From NCBI RefSeq assembly GCF_001422725.1, contig NZ_LMMA01000032.1, positions 667,198-731,197 on the forward strand: a stretch of DNA of 64,000 bases, read 5' to 3'. Positions 15,797-25,251 of the stretch are shown piece by piece. Positions within the stretch are counted from its first letter, which is position 1, and the number at the start of each line of letters is the position of its first letter. The DNA comes from Flavobacterium sp. Leaf82. Its GTDB lineage: Bacteria; Bacteroidota; Bacteroidia; Flavobacteriales; Flavobacteriaceae. The position numbers and the translations under genes are program-made. The notes under the pieces were generated by a model, which did no database searches, was not told the origin of the DNA, and worked only from the letters and a program-made list of their open reading frames with translations.

Positions 15797-16810
15797 ATGA
15801 AAGCTATAGGATTCAAAACATCATTACCAATAACTGAAAAAGAGAGTTTTATAGAATTTGAAACCCAAAAGCCAATTCCGGGTCCAGGTGATTTATTGGT
15901 AAAGATTAGTGCAGTATCCGTAAATCCGGTTGATTATAAAATTCGCCAGAATAGTGCAAAAGATACCATATTAGATACTCCAAAAATCATTGGTTGGGAT
16001 GCAGTAGGAATTGTCGAAGCAGTAGGAGAAAAGGTGCGTTTGTTTGAGGTAGGAGATTCCGTATTTTACGCGGGAGATATTACAAAACAAGGAAGCAATG
16101 CTGAATATCAGATTATTGATGAACGAATTGTGGGCAAAAAACCAACAGCACTAAGTATTGAAGAAGCCGCAGCAATACCTTTAACAGGTTTAACGGCTTG
16201 GGAAATATTATTTGATCGTATCAGAATCGATCCTGAAAAAGACAAAGGAAAATCTATTTTAATCATTGGCGGTGCCGGCGGAGTGGGTTCAATTGCGATT
16301 CAGCTCGCAAAGAAAATTGCCGGATTAACAGTTATTGCAACTGCATCACGTCCGGAAACTATGGATTGGTGCAAACAGCAAGGTGCTGATTATGTAGTGA
16401 ATCACAAAGATTTAATTACCTCAGTGAGAGAAGCAGGATTTCAATATGTAGATTTTATTTTAGATTTTGTTGATACAAATTTGTATTGGGATGCGATGGT
16501 AGAATTAATTAAACCTCAGGGACATATTGCATCGATTACCGGAAGCAGTGATCCTGTGGCTCTGAATAAACTAAAAAACAAAAGTGCCTCATTTTCATGG
16601 GAGTTAATGTACACGCGTTCTATGTTTGAAACTGACGATATTGAGGAGCAACACAATATCCTGAATAAAATCGCTGATCTTCTGGATGACGGAACTCTAA
16701 AAACAACTTTAAAGGAAACTCTTATTGGGCTTACAGCTGATAATTTTAAAAAAGCGCATGAATTGCTGGAATCCGGCAAAACAATTGGAAAAATTGCAAT
16801 TAAGTTTTAA
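15797..16810 (+). CDS. Medium-chain (zinc-type alcohol dehydrogenase/quinone) oxidoreductase
   Basis: The 337-residue protein has the GroES-like N-domain (VSVNPVDYKIRQ near 47-58, GWDAVGIVEAVG) and a Rossmann domain with SILIIGGAGGVGSIAIQLAK. The catalytic zinc ligands of true alcohol dehydrogenases are not evident, so it is more likely an NADPH quinone/enone reductase of the zinc-binding-dehydrogenase superfamily. It is a single gene with its own -7 element and terminator. Its nearness to the NmrA/HxlR pair suggests a shared role in handling reactive electrophiles; this is inference. Confidence 0.87.
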   Translation: MKAIGFKTSLPITEKESFIEFETQKPIPGPGDLLVKISAVSVNPVDYKIRQNSAKDTILDTPKIIGWDAVGIVEAVGEKVRLFEVGDSVFYAGDITKQGSNAEYQIIDERIVGKKPTALSIEEAAAIPLTGLTAWEILFDRIRIDPEKDKGKSILIIGGAGGVGSIAIQLAKKIAGLTVIATASRPETMDWCKQQGADYVVNHKDLITSVREAGFQYVDFILDFVDTNLYWDAMVELIKPQGHIASITGSSDPVALNKLKNKSASFSWELMYTRSMFETDDIEEQHNILNKIADLLDDGTLKTTLKETLIGLTADNFKKAHELLESGKTIGKIAIKF

Positions 16811-16825
16811 ATAAAAATTACAAAA

Positions 16826-16853
16826 AAAAGGCTGTCCGAACAGACAGCCTTTT
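16826..16853. terminator. Strong bidirectional terminator
   Basis: The stem AAAAGGCTGTC/GACAGCCTTTT (loop CGAACA) is flanked by an A-run on the left and T residues on the right, so it works in both directions. It separates the convergent oxidoreductase and surface-protein genes. Confidence 0.85.
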
Positions 16854-16899
16854 AATAAACTTATATTCTGGTTACTTTATAAGGATTTTGATGTTTAAA

Positions 16900-18387
16900 T
16901 TATTTAAGAGTGATTGCCATATTTGGCGTTATTATATCACCGCCTGCTCCTGAGAAACGTTGTGCAAATATTTCTATAAAATCATTATTTGATAATTCAA
17001 CAGTACCATTTAAGGGAAGAACGACTATATCATTTACTGCTCCCCCTCTTCCATAAATTTTGTATTGCGTTAAGGGAACTCCATTTTTAGCAATATAAAT
17101 GATATAGACTGCTACTCCGGGTACCTGAAAAGAAATAGAACCCGCAAGCTGAAAAATTCTTTTCTTTTTACCCATATATCTTAATCTGTTATTGGCGTTT
17201 GGCGATGCATCCAACGCAAATCGAAATAAATTATACGATGCTGAATTTCCAAGAACTTTTACTGTATTACTAGGATTCGATGCATTAAAAGTTGTACCCG
17301 CTCCAGAGCCAACTGTATAATCCATAGAAAAATCTCCTACAGCATTTGCATCTGCTTCGGTTGGTATTCCTGCAGCTCTAACATTCCAGCTGTTATTAAA
17401 GTTATATCCTGTGTAGGTTCCTACGGTATAAGGTTTAACATATCCCGCAGCATTCGAACCTGTAAACACAACTGATTCCAGTACTGCATCGCCGCTTACA
17501 GTAGGGTTTGCAGATACATCAAAGCCTATTGCTGAGCCCTCTACCTGGCTAAAACCGCCTTGTTTTTCGACTAATGTAAAGTTTCCTGTCAGTTTTTCGT
17601 AAGTTCCTGTATTATTACCAAACCATGCCGTATTACTTAGCAATAACTGCGTGATATTAGTATAGGTTATTCCGTTTGTATTTCCTGTAAAATTCACGAT
17701 ACTTAAAAATACCAATCCAAAACCTGAAACAGTACCTACAGAATTAGAGTTGGCAACAATACTATCCCTGAAAATTAAATTTTGACTTGTTCCGGTAAGG
17801 TTAAACACACTTCCGGCTGTAGCAATAAGGGTTACACCTCGAATACTTCCTCCGGTTGCGCCTTCAAAAAGATTTCCTGTAGGTCTTACAATAACATCCT
17901 CACTTGCATCTAATCCCTGTACATAAGCATTATTTAAATCAATAGGAAAATTAAAAGTTACAGTACCATTTATTTCGTATAAGGTATTAGAAGTCAAAAC
18001 ATATTTAGATCCTCCTCCGGCAGCAAGTTCAGTTGCTAAAACTGTTGCCAAAACATCTGTAGATTTTATACGTTTAAAGTTAATTCTTCCCGGAGAACCG
18101 CTAACAATTGGTACCCATGTTGCTGTTCCTGCTGAATAGTAGTAAAATAATTTAAGGTCAGTATCATAAACCATTAAACCATCTGCGGGAGTTGTAATGG
18201 CGTTTCTTTGTGCAGTTGTCATTCTTGGAGTCAGCATTCCTTTTGTTGTTGAGGTAACATCCAGAATAGAGCTTGCATTTGGTGTTGTAGTACCAATTCC
18301 AATTTGTGCATTTCCTGTTAAGGTTAAAAGGAAGAAAAATAGCAATAATAATTTTTTATGATTTTGAAGAGTAGGTTTGTTGATCAT
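16900..18387 (-). CDS. Secreted repeat-rich surface protein
   Basis: The 495-residue protein has a signal peptide (cleavage near NAQ) followed by IGIGTTTPNASSILDVTSTTKG, the stock start of many Bacteroidota cell-surface and tail-fibre-like proteins. A region of short Ser/Thr/Asn/Gly-rich beta repeats follows (about 100-330) and then a compact C-terminal domain (FQVPGVAVYIIYIAKNG...). No type IX sorting domain is visible. It lies 47 bp after the type IX substrate gene with no terminator between, so the two may be cotranscribed. Confidence 0.75.
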   Translation of the reverse strand: MINKPTLQNHKKLLLLFFFLLTLTGNAQIGIGTTTPNASSILDVTSTTKGMLTPRMTTAQRNAITTPADGLMVYDTDLKLFYYYSAGTATWVPIVSGSPGRINFKRIKSTDVLATVLATELAAGGGSKYVLTSNTLYEINGTVTFNFPIDLNNAYVQGLDASEDVIVRPTGNLFEGATGGSIRGVTLIATAGSVFNLTGTSQNLIFRDSIVANSNSVGTVSGFGLVFLSIVNFTGNTNGITYTNITQLLLSNTAWFGNNTGTYEKLTGNFTLVEKQGGFSQVEGSAIGFDVSANPTVSGDAVLESVVFTGSNAAGYVKPYTVGTYTGYNFNNSWNVRAAGIPTEADANAVGDFSMDYTVGSGAGTTFNASNPSNTVKVLGNSASYNLFRFALDASPNANNRLRYMGKKKRIFQLAGSISFQVPGVAVYIIYIAKNGVPLTQYKIYGRGGAVNDIVVLPLNGTVELSNNDFIEIFAQRFSGAGGDIITPNMAITLK

Positions 18388-18434
18388 AATATCTAATATT
18401 AGTTTGGTGTATATTTTTATTTAAAGGATATAAT

Positions 18435-20255
18435 TTATTTGCCTGAATTTGAGATTACAATTTTCTCAGTAAGTCTTTCGTTATTGGTCGTTAAGAATTC
18501 TGCAATGTAAATTCCGTTACTTAAACCGCTTGTCGAAAAAGTATAATTTTGATCTGTTCCAAGGTCTTTTTTAGACAATACCGTTTTACCTAAAACATCA
18601 TATAATTTAAATGATTTCAGGGCTAAATTATTCGGGTTTGAAGCTCGTAATTTACTATTGGTATTATCCTGGATGATAAAGAATTGTTTAGAGGTTTCGC
18701 TTCCCGTACCAAGAGTTTGCTCGTTTTTGAACGTAATCTTAAATCGGTCAGGATAAACTCCGGGCGCAACGCTAACTTCATAGGTTCCGTTTTTAATGTC
18801 ATGATAAGAGTTATCAAGCGCATCATACAGGTAAATCATTTGCGAGTTGTCAAAATTGACTACTTCCGGAATATAAAATTTAAAAGTAGCATTTGTAGCT
18901 GCTTTTGCTGTAAGCGCTATTTTTTTTGTTTCATCAAAATTGATTCCCTGAATTACATAACTGCCGTTTTCTACCCAAAAAGTTACATCATTGGGCACAG
19001 CATCATCCATATTCATCGCATCAATGCCTATATCGATTCCATCTGTTGCCGTTGGTACAAATGCAAGCGCTAATTGTCTTGTAAATTGATTGTCAATAAT
19101 GGTATTGAATTTAAAATGCGAAACTTCTTCAACTACTTCTTCAGTAGTTTCGGGATCAGAATCTTCTTTTTTGGCAGTATCTTCTTTAGGTGCTTTTCTT
19201 TCAAATTGAGAAGAACCTGTTCCATCTTTAATAAATACTCTGTGACTATTTTTGAAAGTTGCAGTTCCGTCAGCGATAGCACTAATAACAAAGCCTTGAC
19301 CTATAGGAGAATATCTTCTGTTTATTGCGATTCCGGATGACGATCCGGTATTATTTACAGAACCATCTGCATTATAAGAACTAAAAAAAGCAGGTATATA
19401 TACACCCGGAGAAACCAAATCTACAGGAGCATATGATCCATAACCTCCTTTGTAACTTACAAGCGTGTGAGTATTTACGGTTTTATCCTGTTGCCAAAAG
19501 TACGCAACACCTCCGGTTGCGGTATTAGAACCATCTAATAAAAAGGCATTTAAGTGCAAAGCAGATGGATATGGATTACCAGTCAAGGTTGCATTATTGG
19601 CTCCTAAATTAATGACGATATTACCATCATTCGGTTTTCCTCTAAAATCATACCTTTGGGCACTTCCGGGATTATTGGTAATTCCAGTTCCCTCAGGATC
19701 TGTAGTGTCAGTTCCGCTTGTACCTTTCATAGAAAAACCTTCACCTGGAGCAAGAGTTGTGGCTCCGCCAACAAAAAACCATTGCGAATAATTCGTGGCT
19801 TTAACTAATTTATAAATCCACTTAGAAGCGATTGCAAGCGGGCTGGATGTACCGTTAGAATTCGTTGCAGGTAAAATTGTGGCAACAGTCGAAGCAGTTA
19901 CAGTTGTTGGTCTGCTTAACATGGTAATACCAAAGTTTTCATTTCCGGGAGTAGCAGAAGCATTTCCTACGGGAGAACACCAATAATTATAATCAAAGTT
20001 GTCTGAGGTACCTTCCTGATAAACAGATAAGACACCGCTGCCCAGATTGGCAGAAGTTCCTGCAGATCCTTGCAGTAATTGCGAATTATTTCTTAAATAC
20101 AAATTAGAGGATGCGTCCAGATTTATGTTTCCCTGAACATATAGTACTTCATTTTTTACATACATGTTTGCGTTGGGACTAAAATAAATTTGGGAGATAC
20201 ATTTTGTAGTGGCCAGTATCAAAATAAGTAATGTTGTTTTTTTCATAACTTTCAC
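18435..20255 (-). CDS. Secreted protein with type IX sorting domain
   Basis: The 606-residue protein has a signal peptide (MKKTTLLILILATTKCISQ, starting at the fourth codon if the second Met is used) and ends in a type A C-terminal sorting domain of about 75 residues: LKSFKLYDVLGKTVLSKKDLG, then GLSNGIYIAEFLTTNNERLTEK. It should be exported through the type IX system and anchored or released at the surface. The body holds repeated aromatic beta-strand units (YVQGNINLDASSNLYLRNNS) and an acidic linker near residues 350-370. Function is unknown. Confidence 0.87.
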   Translation of the reverse strand: MKVMKKTTLLILILATTKCISQIYFSPNANMYVKNEVLYVQGNINLDASSNLYLRNNSQLLQGSAGTSANLGSGVLSVYQEGTSDNFDYNYWCSPVGNASATPGNENFGITMLSRPTTVTASTVATILPATNSNGTSSPLAIASKWIYKLVKATNYSQWFFVGGATTLAPGEGFSMKGTSGTDTTDPEGTGITNNPGSAQRYDFRGKPNDGNIVINLGANNATLTGNPYPSALHLNAFLLDGSNTATGGVAYFWQQDKTVNTHTLVSYKGGYGSYAPVDLVSPGVYIPAFFSSYNADGSVNNTGSSSGIAINRRYSPIGQGFVISAIADGTATFKNSHRVFIKDGTGSSQFERKAPKEDTAKKEDSDPETTEEVVEEVSHFKFNTIIDNQFTRQLALAFVPTATDGIDIGIDAMNMDDAVPNDVTFWVENGSYVIQGINFDETKKIALTAKAATNATFKFYIPEVVNFDNSQMIYLYDALDNSYHDIKNGTYEVSVAPGVYPDRFKITFKNEQTLGTGSETSKQFFIIQDNTNSKLRASNPNNLALKSFKLYDVLGKTVLSKKDLGTDQNYTFSTSGLSNGIYIAEFLTTNNERLTEKIVISNSGK

Positions 20256-20315
20256 TTTTAGTGTAGTAATAGAGTAGGATTTTTGCGTTTCATCTTGATT
20301 TACATTAGTGATAGA

Positions 20316-20525
20316 TTATGCTGTCGATTTTGAATTTTTAAAGAGAAAAAATATGCCAAGCAAAAGACCACTTGCGAATAATATCCAAATTTCGCTGTCT
20401 ATTGGAGCCGGATCGCCTACCGGAGGAGGAATTGCTTGTGGTTGTGGAGGAGAAGGAGCGGCAAAACTTTTAAAAGCTATGCAAAAAAATAAGGCTAATA
20501 GTAATTTTAATTTTCTGATTTTCAT
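20316..20525 (-). CDS. Small exported protein with C-terminal membrane anchor
   Basis: This 69-residue protein has a signal peptide (MKIRKLKLLLALFFCIAFKSFA), a Pro-rich stretch (PPQPQAIPPPVGDPAPID) and one C-terminal helix (IWILFASGLLLGIFFLF) followed by basic residues. The Pro-rich linker, helix and basic tail echo protein-sorting tails, yet almost nothing lies between signal and tail. Small proteins like this often sit next to type IX substrate genes in Flavobacterium. The overlapping plus-strand frame (20308-20529) is rejected. Confidence 0.65.
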   Translation of the reverse strand: MKIRKLKLLLALFFCIAFKSFAAPSPPQPQAIPPPVGDPAPIDSEIWILFASGLLLGIFFLFKNSKSTA

Positions 20526-20965
20526 ATGATAATTTTAGATTGGGAATAAAATTCATGAATGGATATTATTTTTTACTTTACTAAAAAATGAGCAGGTAAG
20601 AATAATTTTATAAAATGTAAGAACGTATTTTAATAAACTTGTATTTTGATGGAAATGAGCACAATATGGATTTTTTTTACTTCGAAATAATAATGGAACA
20701 ATCTGTTAAATCTTAAAACAATCTTATAAAACATACCTTACAAATAAGATAAAAATTGAATAATTCTCATTTTTTTAACAAATTTGTATTGTAGTATAAT
20801 TAAGATGATTTTCTAAATATATTGAAAAAAATCTTATATTTTAGAAAACTAAAAATAATAATTTAAGTAATTTCCTATGTTAGCATAGTAAATTGCAAAA
20901 AGATTGGCTTTTGATGAAAATGAAGTAAAGAGATGTTTTTAGTAAAGAATATGGGGATAGTACAA
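20526..20965. other. 440 bp of AT-rich non-coding DNA
   Basis: No convincing frame, RNA gene or repeat is visible. It separates the small exported protein gene from the terminator of the kai operon and presumably holds the promoter for the minus-strand gene at 20525. Confidence 0.5.
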
Positions 20966-20997
20966 AAAAAGAGCTGATCGTTAGACCAGCTCTTTTT
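20966..20997. terminator. Terminator of the kai operon
   Basis: AAAAAGAGCTG (20966-20976) pairs with CAGCTCTTTTT (20987-20997). On the minus strand the A-run on the left becomes the T-run, 123 bp past the stop of the last kai-operon gene. Confidence 0.7.
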
Positions 20998-21120
20998 GGA
21001 GTATGAGATTTTGTTATTTCAGAATAGTTTTGATTACTAAATCAGCTTTGTGAAGAGCTTTAAATAGGAGTAATCTATGAATTTTTTTGTTGTATTTTGT
21101 TAGCTTCTAAGAAACTTATG

Positions 21121-21525
21121 TTATTGTTCAATTATCGAAAGAATACTTTTAGGAATTTCATCAAAACCTTCAATAGAATATGGTTTTATAAGATATGCTT
21201 TTACACCCAGCAAGTCGCATTTTTCTTTATAAACAGGATTTATACTAGTTGAATAAACAAAACACGGAATTGTTTTTAAATCATTATTATTCAAAATTTG
21301 CTGTAATGCCTCGATACCGTCCAGTATTGGCATATTGATGTCTGTAAGGATAATGTCCGGAGTTTCATTTGAAGTATCTTCTAAATAATTTAAAAGTTCT
21401 TCACCATTTGCTACAAGACTTACTTTTGCAAAATCCGGGTTTTTAGTAAAGGTATGGCAGATTATATCGGCATCATCGATATCATCTTCGGCAATAATAA
21501 TATGTAGATTATTTAAGTGTGGCAT
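21121..21525 (-). CDS. Single-domain response regulator, last gene of kai operon
   Basis: The 134-residue CheY-like receiver has an acidic pocket in AEDDIDD, phosphoacceptor Asp62 (IILTDINMPILDG) and Lys in YLIKPY. There is no output domain, so it acts through protein contacts or in a relay. Its start overlaps the kinase stop by one base, so it is translated with that kinase. It resembles receivers of the kind found with hybrid and phytochrome kinases. Confidence 0.9.
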   Translation of the reverse strand: MPHLNNLHIIIAEDDIDDADIICHTFTKNPDFAKVSLVANGEELLNYLEDTSNETPDIILTDINMPILDGIEALQQILNNNDLKTIPCFVYSTSINPVYKEKCDLLGVKAYLIKPYSIEGFDEIPKSILSIIEQ

Positions 21526-22781
21526 TATAATATTGGGAAATAAAGGTTAAACGTGGTGCCCTCATTCGGTTTACTTTCCACAGTAATATGACCGGAATGA
21601 TTTTCCATGATTTTTTTACAAATTGCCAGACCAATTCCGTTACCGGAATATTCATTTTTGGCATGCAGGCGTTGAAATATGGTAAAGATTTTAAGAAGAT
21701 GATTTGGTTCCATCCCGATACCGTTATCTTGTATCTGAATTTTTATAAACTGATCCGTTTCATTTGGAATTTCAGCTTCCGAATTATCAATTTGAGAAAT
21801 CTGAATAAGCGGAGAACTATCTTTCTTGCTGTATTTTATGGCGTTTGAAATAAGGTTAGAAAAAAGCTGACGCATCTGAACTCTGGAAGCTTTTAATATT
21901 GGCAGTTTTCCTATTTTGATTTCTGCTTTTTTATCTGATATTATAATTTCCAGATCATCGGTTACGTCTTTTATTACATCGACCAGATTAACTTCTGTTC
22001 GTTCTTCCTGCGCGGTATGGGATGAATAACTAACTAAATCATCAACAAGCGAATTTAATCTTAAAGCTGCAGATTTCATTACATTCATAGATTTTGCATC
22101 ACCTTCAGAAAGATAACTTGCATCTATTCTTCCATTATACATCACGATTTTTCTTAGAGGTTCTTTAAGATCATGCGATATAACATGAATAAATTCCTCC
22201 AGATTAGCGTTAATTCTATTTAATTCGTGAATTTTTTCTTCCAGTTCCTTTTGATGGCGTATTAATGCATCTTCGTGTTTTTTCTTTTCTGTTAGATCTG
22301 TAATCACAATTCCAATTCCCTGAACGGTAGGTTCAAGATCTGTCACGGCGATATAAGCAGGAAAAGTTTTTCTGTAAGTCCGTGTTTTAAAAACAATTTC
22401 GTGCGTCGTAATACCATATTTTAAAGCTTCGATAATTGGAACAAAATTATCCATACTATTAAAGTATTCATAGAGATAGTTTCCAATTATTTTTTCAGCA
22501 GGCAAGCCTATAAGCTTAGAAAAATAATCATTACAATATAGTATAAGTCCATTTCTGGAAATGCTCAATGCGCCCTGACCAAATTTTTCGATCAGGAGCC
22601 TAAAGGTATAATCTGCAGTTTCGAGCGAATAAAGCTGCGGCGTTCCATTTGTATTTACCACCAATGCATCAACATCTCCCTCTTTTATGGCATCAACAAT
22701 ACTATTAGATTCGTAAAGTTGCTCTTTTAAGAAAGCTATTTCGGCTTTTAGGGATTCTATATTTGTATTATTGTCCTTCAA
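21525..22781 (-). CDS. PAS-domain sensor histidine kinase
   Basis: The 418-residue soluble kinase has an N-terminal coiled coil (1-35), a PAS domain (about 60-165; GALSISRNGLILYCNDYF), a DHp helix with His203 in VISHDLKEPLR and an ATPase domain (N box NLISNAIKYS, G boxes QDNGIGM and GNGIGLAICKKI). No membrane segments are present, so it senses a cytoplasmic signal. It lies one base after the second kaiB-like gene and overlaps the receiver gene, which suggests it passes a KaiBC state to that receiver. The DHp sequence is of the phytochrome-like HDLKEP type. Confidence 0.92.
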   Translation of the reverse strand: MKDNNTNIESLKAEIAFLKEQLYESNSIVDAIKEGDVDALVVNTNGTPQLYSLETADYTFRLLIEKFGQGALSISRNGLILYCNDYFSKLIGLPAEKIIGNYLYEYFNSMDNFVPIIEALKYGITTHEIVFKTRTYRKTFPAYIAVTDLEPTVQGIGIVITDLTEKKKHEDALIRHQKELEEKIHELNRINANLEEFIHVISHDLKEPLRKIVMYNGRIDASYLSEGDAKSMNVMKSAALRLNSLVDDLVSYSSHTAQEERTEVNLVDVIKDVTDDLEIIISDKKAEIKIGKLPILKASRVQMRQLFSNLISNAIKYSKKDSSPLIQISQIDNSEAEIPNETDQFIKIQIQDNGIGMEPNHLLKIFTIFQRLHAKNEYSGNGIGLAICKKIMENHSGHITVESKPNEGTTFNLYFPIL

Positions 22782-22782
22782 A

Positions 22783-23082
22783 TTATTTGCGTATGTTTAG
22801 GATTCTTAATACCTTTTCTTCGTCTGATAAATCGCCCAGAATAATCCTCCTTGGTTCAGGATAGGTTTTTATCAATGTGGGTATTGCCACTATTTGATGT
22901 ATTACTGCTTGTTCTGTATCACGGCTAATATCTATAATTTCTAATTCGTAATTATCCGTTAGATACTGATCGCAAATTTTACGGAGGTTTTCTATCGCAT
23001 GACCTGATTTAACAGACATACCCGAAACAAAAAGCATAAATTTATTTTTGGTTGTACTTGAGCCATCAGATGAATCGTCCAT
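22783..23082 (-). CDS. kaiB: KaiB-like protein, second copy
   Basis: This 99-residue thioredoxin-like protein keeps the KaiB pattern: FMLFVSGMSVKSGHAIENL, EIIDISRDTEQA and AIPTLIKTYPEPRRIILGDLS. It is divergent from the first copy in the loop after the first strand. In cyanobacteria KaiB changes fold and binds KaiC; here two different KaiB-like proteins are made next to one KaiC. It begins 6 bp after the first copy. Confidence 0.9.
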   Translation of the reverse strand: MDDSSDGSSTTKNKFMLFVSGMSVKSGHAIENLRKICDQYLTDNYELEIIDISRDTEQAVIHQIVAIPTLIKTYPEPRRIILGDLSDEEKVLRILNIRK

Positions 23083-23088
23083 TTTTTT

Positions 23089-23385
23089 TTAAGAGTTTAA
23101 GGGTTTTATATTAAGCCCAACTAGTACTCGTTCTTCATTCGATAAATCACCAATGATCTTGCGAATAGGTTCCGGAAATTTTCTAACTAACGTAGGTACA
23201 GCAAAAATCTGGTCACCCTCTGCCAATTGCGGATTTTTAAGCAAATCTACAATTTCGATGCTGTAAATTCCTTTTAAATGTTCCTCGGCATATTTTTTTA
23301 TATTTTCCAGCGCCGTTATAGATTTAGGCGTCTGACCTGCGATATATAATCGTAATTGCCATTCGGCTACAGCTTCTTTCTTCAT
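23089..23385 (-). CDS. kaiB: KaiB-like protein, first copy
   Basis: The 98-residue protein is nearer to canonical KaiB than its neighbour: LRLYIAGQTPKSITALENIKK, SIEIVDLLKNPQLAEGDQI and AVPTLVRKFPEPIRKIIGDLS. It lies 6 bp after kaiC. It probably binds the CI ring of the adjacent KaiC. No KaiA gene is present in the operon. Confidence 0.93.
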   Translation of the reverse strand: MKKEAVAEWQLRLYIAGQTPKSITALENIKKYAEEHLKGIYSIEIVDLLKNPQLAEGDQIFAVPTLVRKFPEPIRKIIGDLSNEERVLVGLNIKPLNS

Positions 23386-23391
23386 TTTATC

Positions 23392-25062
23392 CTATTTTTT
23401 AGAACTTAGTTTATCCTGTAATTCTTCGGTAGCTTTCAGGATACTTAGTTCCTCTTGTGCCGATTCGAATTCAGTTCTAAGTGATTCAATATTAGCTTCA
23501 AGAACTTTTCGTTTTCGTTCAATCTCTCTGTCTTTTCTGCTAATTTCGTTTTGAAGTTTAATCTCAGATATGGTTTTCTTTAATTGATGTGATTGTCTTG
23601 CAGCACCGGTCAGGATTCCCTGAGGCCCTAATTCTACATCCAGTAATTCTATTCCGTTATTAGTAATCACAAATTCTCTTACCTGATTAGAATGTCCCAT
23701 TCCTCGGGCTTTTACAATAAAAATTCCGCGGTTTCTTTCGCCAATTCCTTCCATATCACGAACTGTAATCCAGGTGTCTACCAATGATGATACAGATTCT
23801 TCGGCAAGATCAGGTCTTAAATTATCTGTTTGTTTATTTAATGACGTAAAAAGCGCCGTAATATTGTTTGCTTTCAGCATATCAATAAGCCTTACCAGCA
23901 TCGAGCGTACTTCGTGTTCGCTACCTACAGAAATCAAATTACTAATAGGATCGATAATAATAGTAGTAGGCTGAAATTCTCTGATTAATTTGCGAAGTGT
24001 AAGCAAATGCAGTTCAAGACCATTAAGAGACGGACGTGAAGAATGAATTTGCAAAATACCGTCGTTGATGTGTTTTTGAAGATCGATACCTATTGATTTC
24101 ATATTACGAACCAATTGTTGTGGTGATTCTTCGAACGCAAAATAAATTGTTTTTTCTTTCTTGTTACATTGTTCATTGGCAAAATAACATCCAATCGTGG
24201 TTTTTGCAGTTCCTGCAGTTCCGGAAACTAAAATATTACTTCCGCGGTAAAATCCACCGCCTTCAAACATCTCGTTTAATCCGGGAACTCCGGTCGAAAT
24301 CACATCAGATGAAACTTCATTATCCAGTTTTAAGGACGTAATTGGTAATACCGAGATTCCGTCTTCATCAATAAGAAACGGATATTCGTTTGTACCATGT
24401 GTTGATCCTCTGTATTTTACAATTCGAAGCCTTCTTGTAGAAACCTGTTCTATAACACGATGATCCAGAACAATAACACAATCAGAAACATATTCTTCTA
24501 ATCCCTGACGGGTTAAAGTTGCTTCGCCGCGTTCTCCCGTAATAATTGCTGTTACGCCTTTGGTTTTAAGCCAGTGAAATAATCTTCGCAATTCTGCTCT
24601 AAGAATCGCCTGATTATCAAGTCCTGCAAAAAGAGATTCTATGGTATCCAGTACAACACGTTTTGCTTTTATAGAATCTATGGCGTGTCCTAACCTGATA
24701 AATAAACCATCAAGATCATATTCGCCAGCTTCTTCGATTTCAGATCTTTCGACCCTTACGTGATCTACAACGAGTTTTTTGTCTTTTTTGAGTTTTTCGA
24801 GGTCAAAGCCAAGGGATTTTACGTTTAAAGTAAGATCATCCGAAGGTTCTTCAAAAGACATGAAAACTCCGGGTTCGTCATATTCTGTAATCCCTTTAAT
24901 AAGGAATTGCATCGATAACAATGTTTTTCCGCAGCCGGCACCACCGCAGATTAAAGTTGGTCGTCCTTTCGGAAATCCGCCATCAGTAATCTCATCAAGG
25001 CCATCAACTCCTGTAGGAGTTTTGGGAAATATAAAACTATGTGATTTTGATTGTTCTTGCAC
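23392..25062 (-). CDS. kaiC: KaiC-like double RecA ATPase
   Basis: The 556-residue protein has two RecA-type domains. CI (about 15-245) has Walker A GGAGCGKT (40-47) and catalytic Glu71-Glu72; CII (about 250-490) has GTAGTAKT (281-288) and Glu311-Glu312. In CII the segment SVSSLVDT (423-430) aligns with the cyanobacterial phosphorylation segment, placing Ser425 and Ser426 at the Ser431/Thr432 positions. The end differs: after GILTGAAR comes a Lys/Glu-rich coiled coil (490-556) in place of the KaiA-binding tail. Autophosphorylation is likely, circadian timing unknown. It is first in a five-gene operon with its own promoter. Confidence 0.95.
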   Translation of the reverse strand: MQEQSKSHSFIFPKTPTGVDGLDEITDGGFPKGRPTLICGGAGCGKTLLSMQFLIKGITEYDEPGVFMSFEEPSDDLTLNVKSLGFDLEKLKKDKKLVVDHVRVERSEIEEAGEYDLDGLFIRLGHAIDSIKAKRVVLDTIESLFAGLDNQAILRAELRRLFHWLKTKGVTAIITGERGEATLTRQGLEEYVSDCVIVLDHRVIEQVSTRRLRIVKYRGSTHGTNEYPFLIDEDGISVLPITSLKLDNEVSSDVISTGVPGLNEMFEGGGFYRGSNILVSGTAGTAKTTIGCYFANEQCNKKEKTIYFAFEESPQQLVRNMKSIGIDLQKHINDGILQIHSSRPSLNGLELHLLTLRKLIREFQPTTIIIDPISNLISVGSEHEVRSMLVRLIDMLKANNITALFTSLNKQTDNLRPDLAEESVSSLVDTWITVRDMEGIGERNRGIFIVKARGMGHSNQVREFVITNNGIELLDVELGPQGILTGAARQSHQLKKTISEIKLQNEISRKDREIERKRKVLEANIESLRTEFESAQEELSILKATEELQDKLSSKK

Positions 25063-25084
25063 GCTATTTAATATTCTGTTTACT

Positions 25085-25114
25085 CAAATATACGTTTTCC
25101 TAGAATATTAGCAA
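25085..25114 (-). promoter_or_regulatory. Promoter of the kai operon
   Basis: On the minus strand TTG (25114-25112), a 19-bp spacer and TATATTTG (25092-25085) match the flavobacterial consensus. The -7 element ends 23 bp before the kaiC start. Confidence 0.7.
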
Positions 25115-25251
25115 TTAATATTTATTAAAGATTTAACAGCTGTTCAAAGAATTTTTAAATCTTTTTTTGAAAGATATTGTAGCTAAACAGTATAATAATG
25201 GTAAATAAAGATAAAATTTTTAATGCGTGTTTTTGGGTTGTAACCAAAGGA

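Noticed and set aside
20308..20529. Plus-strand frame of 73 codons
   Set aside because: It mirrors the minus-strand gene, which has a clear signal peptide and membrane tail.
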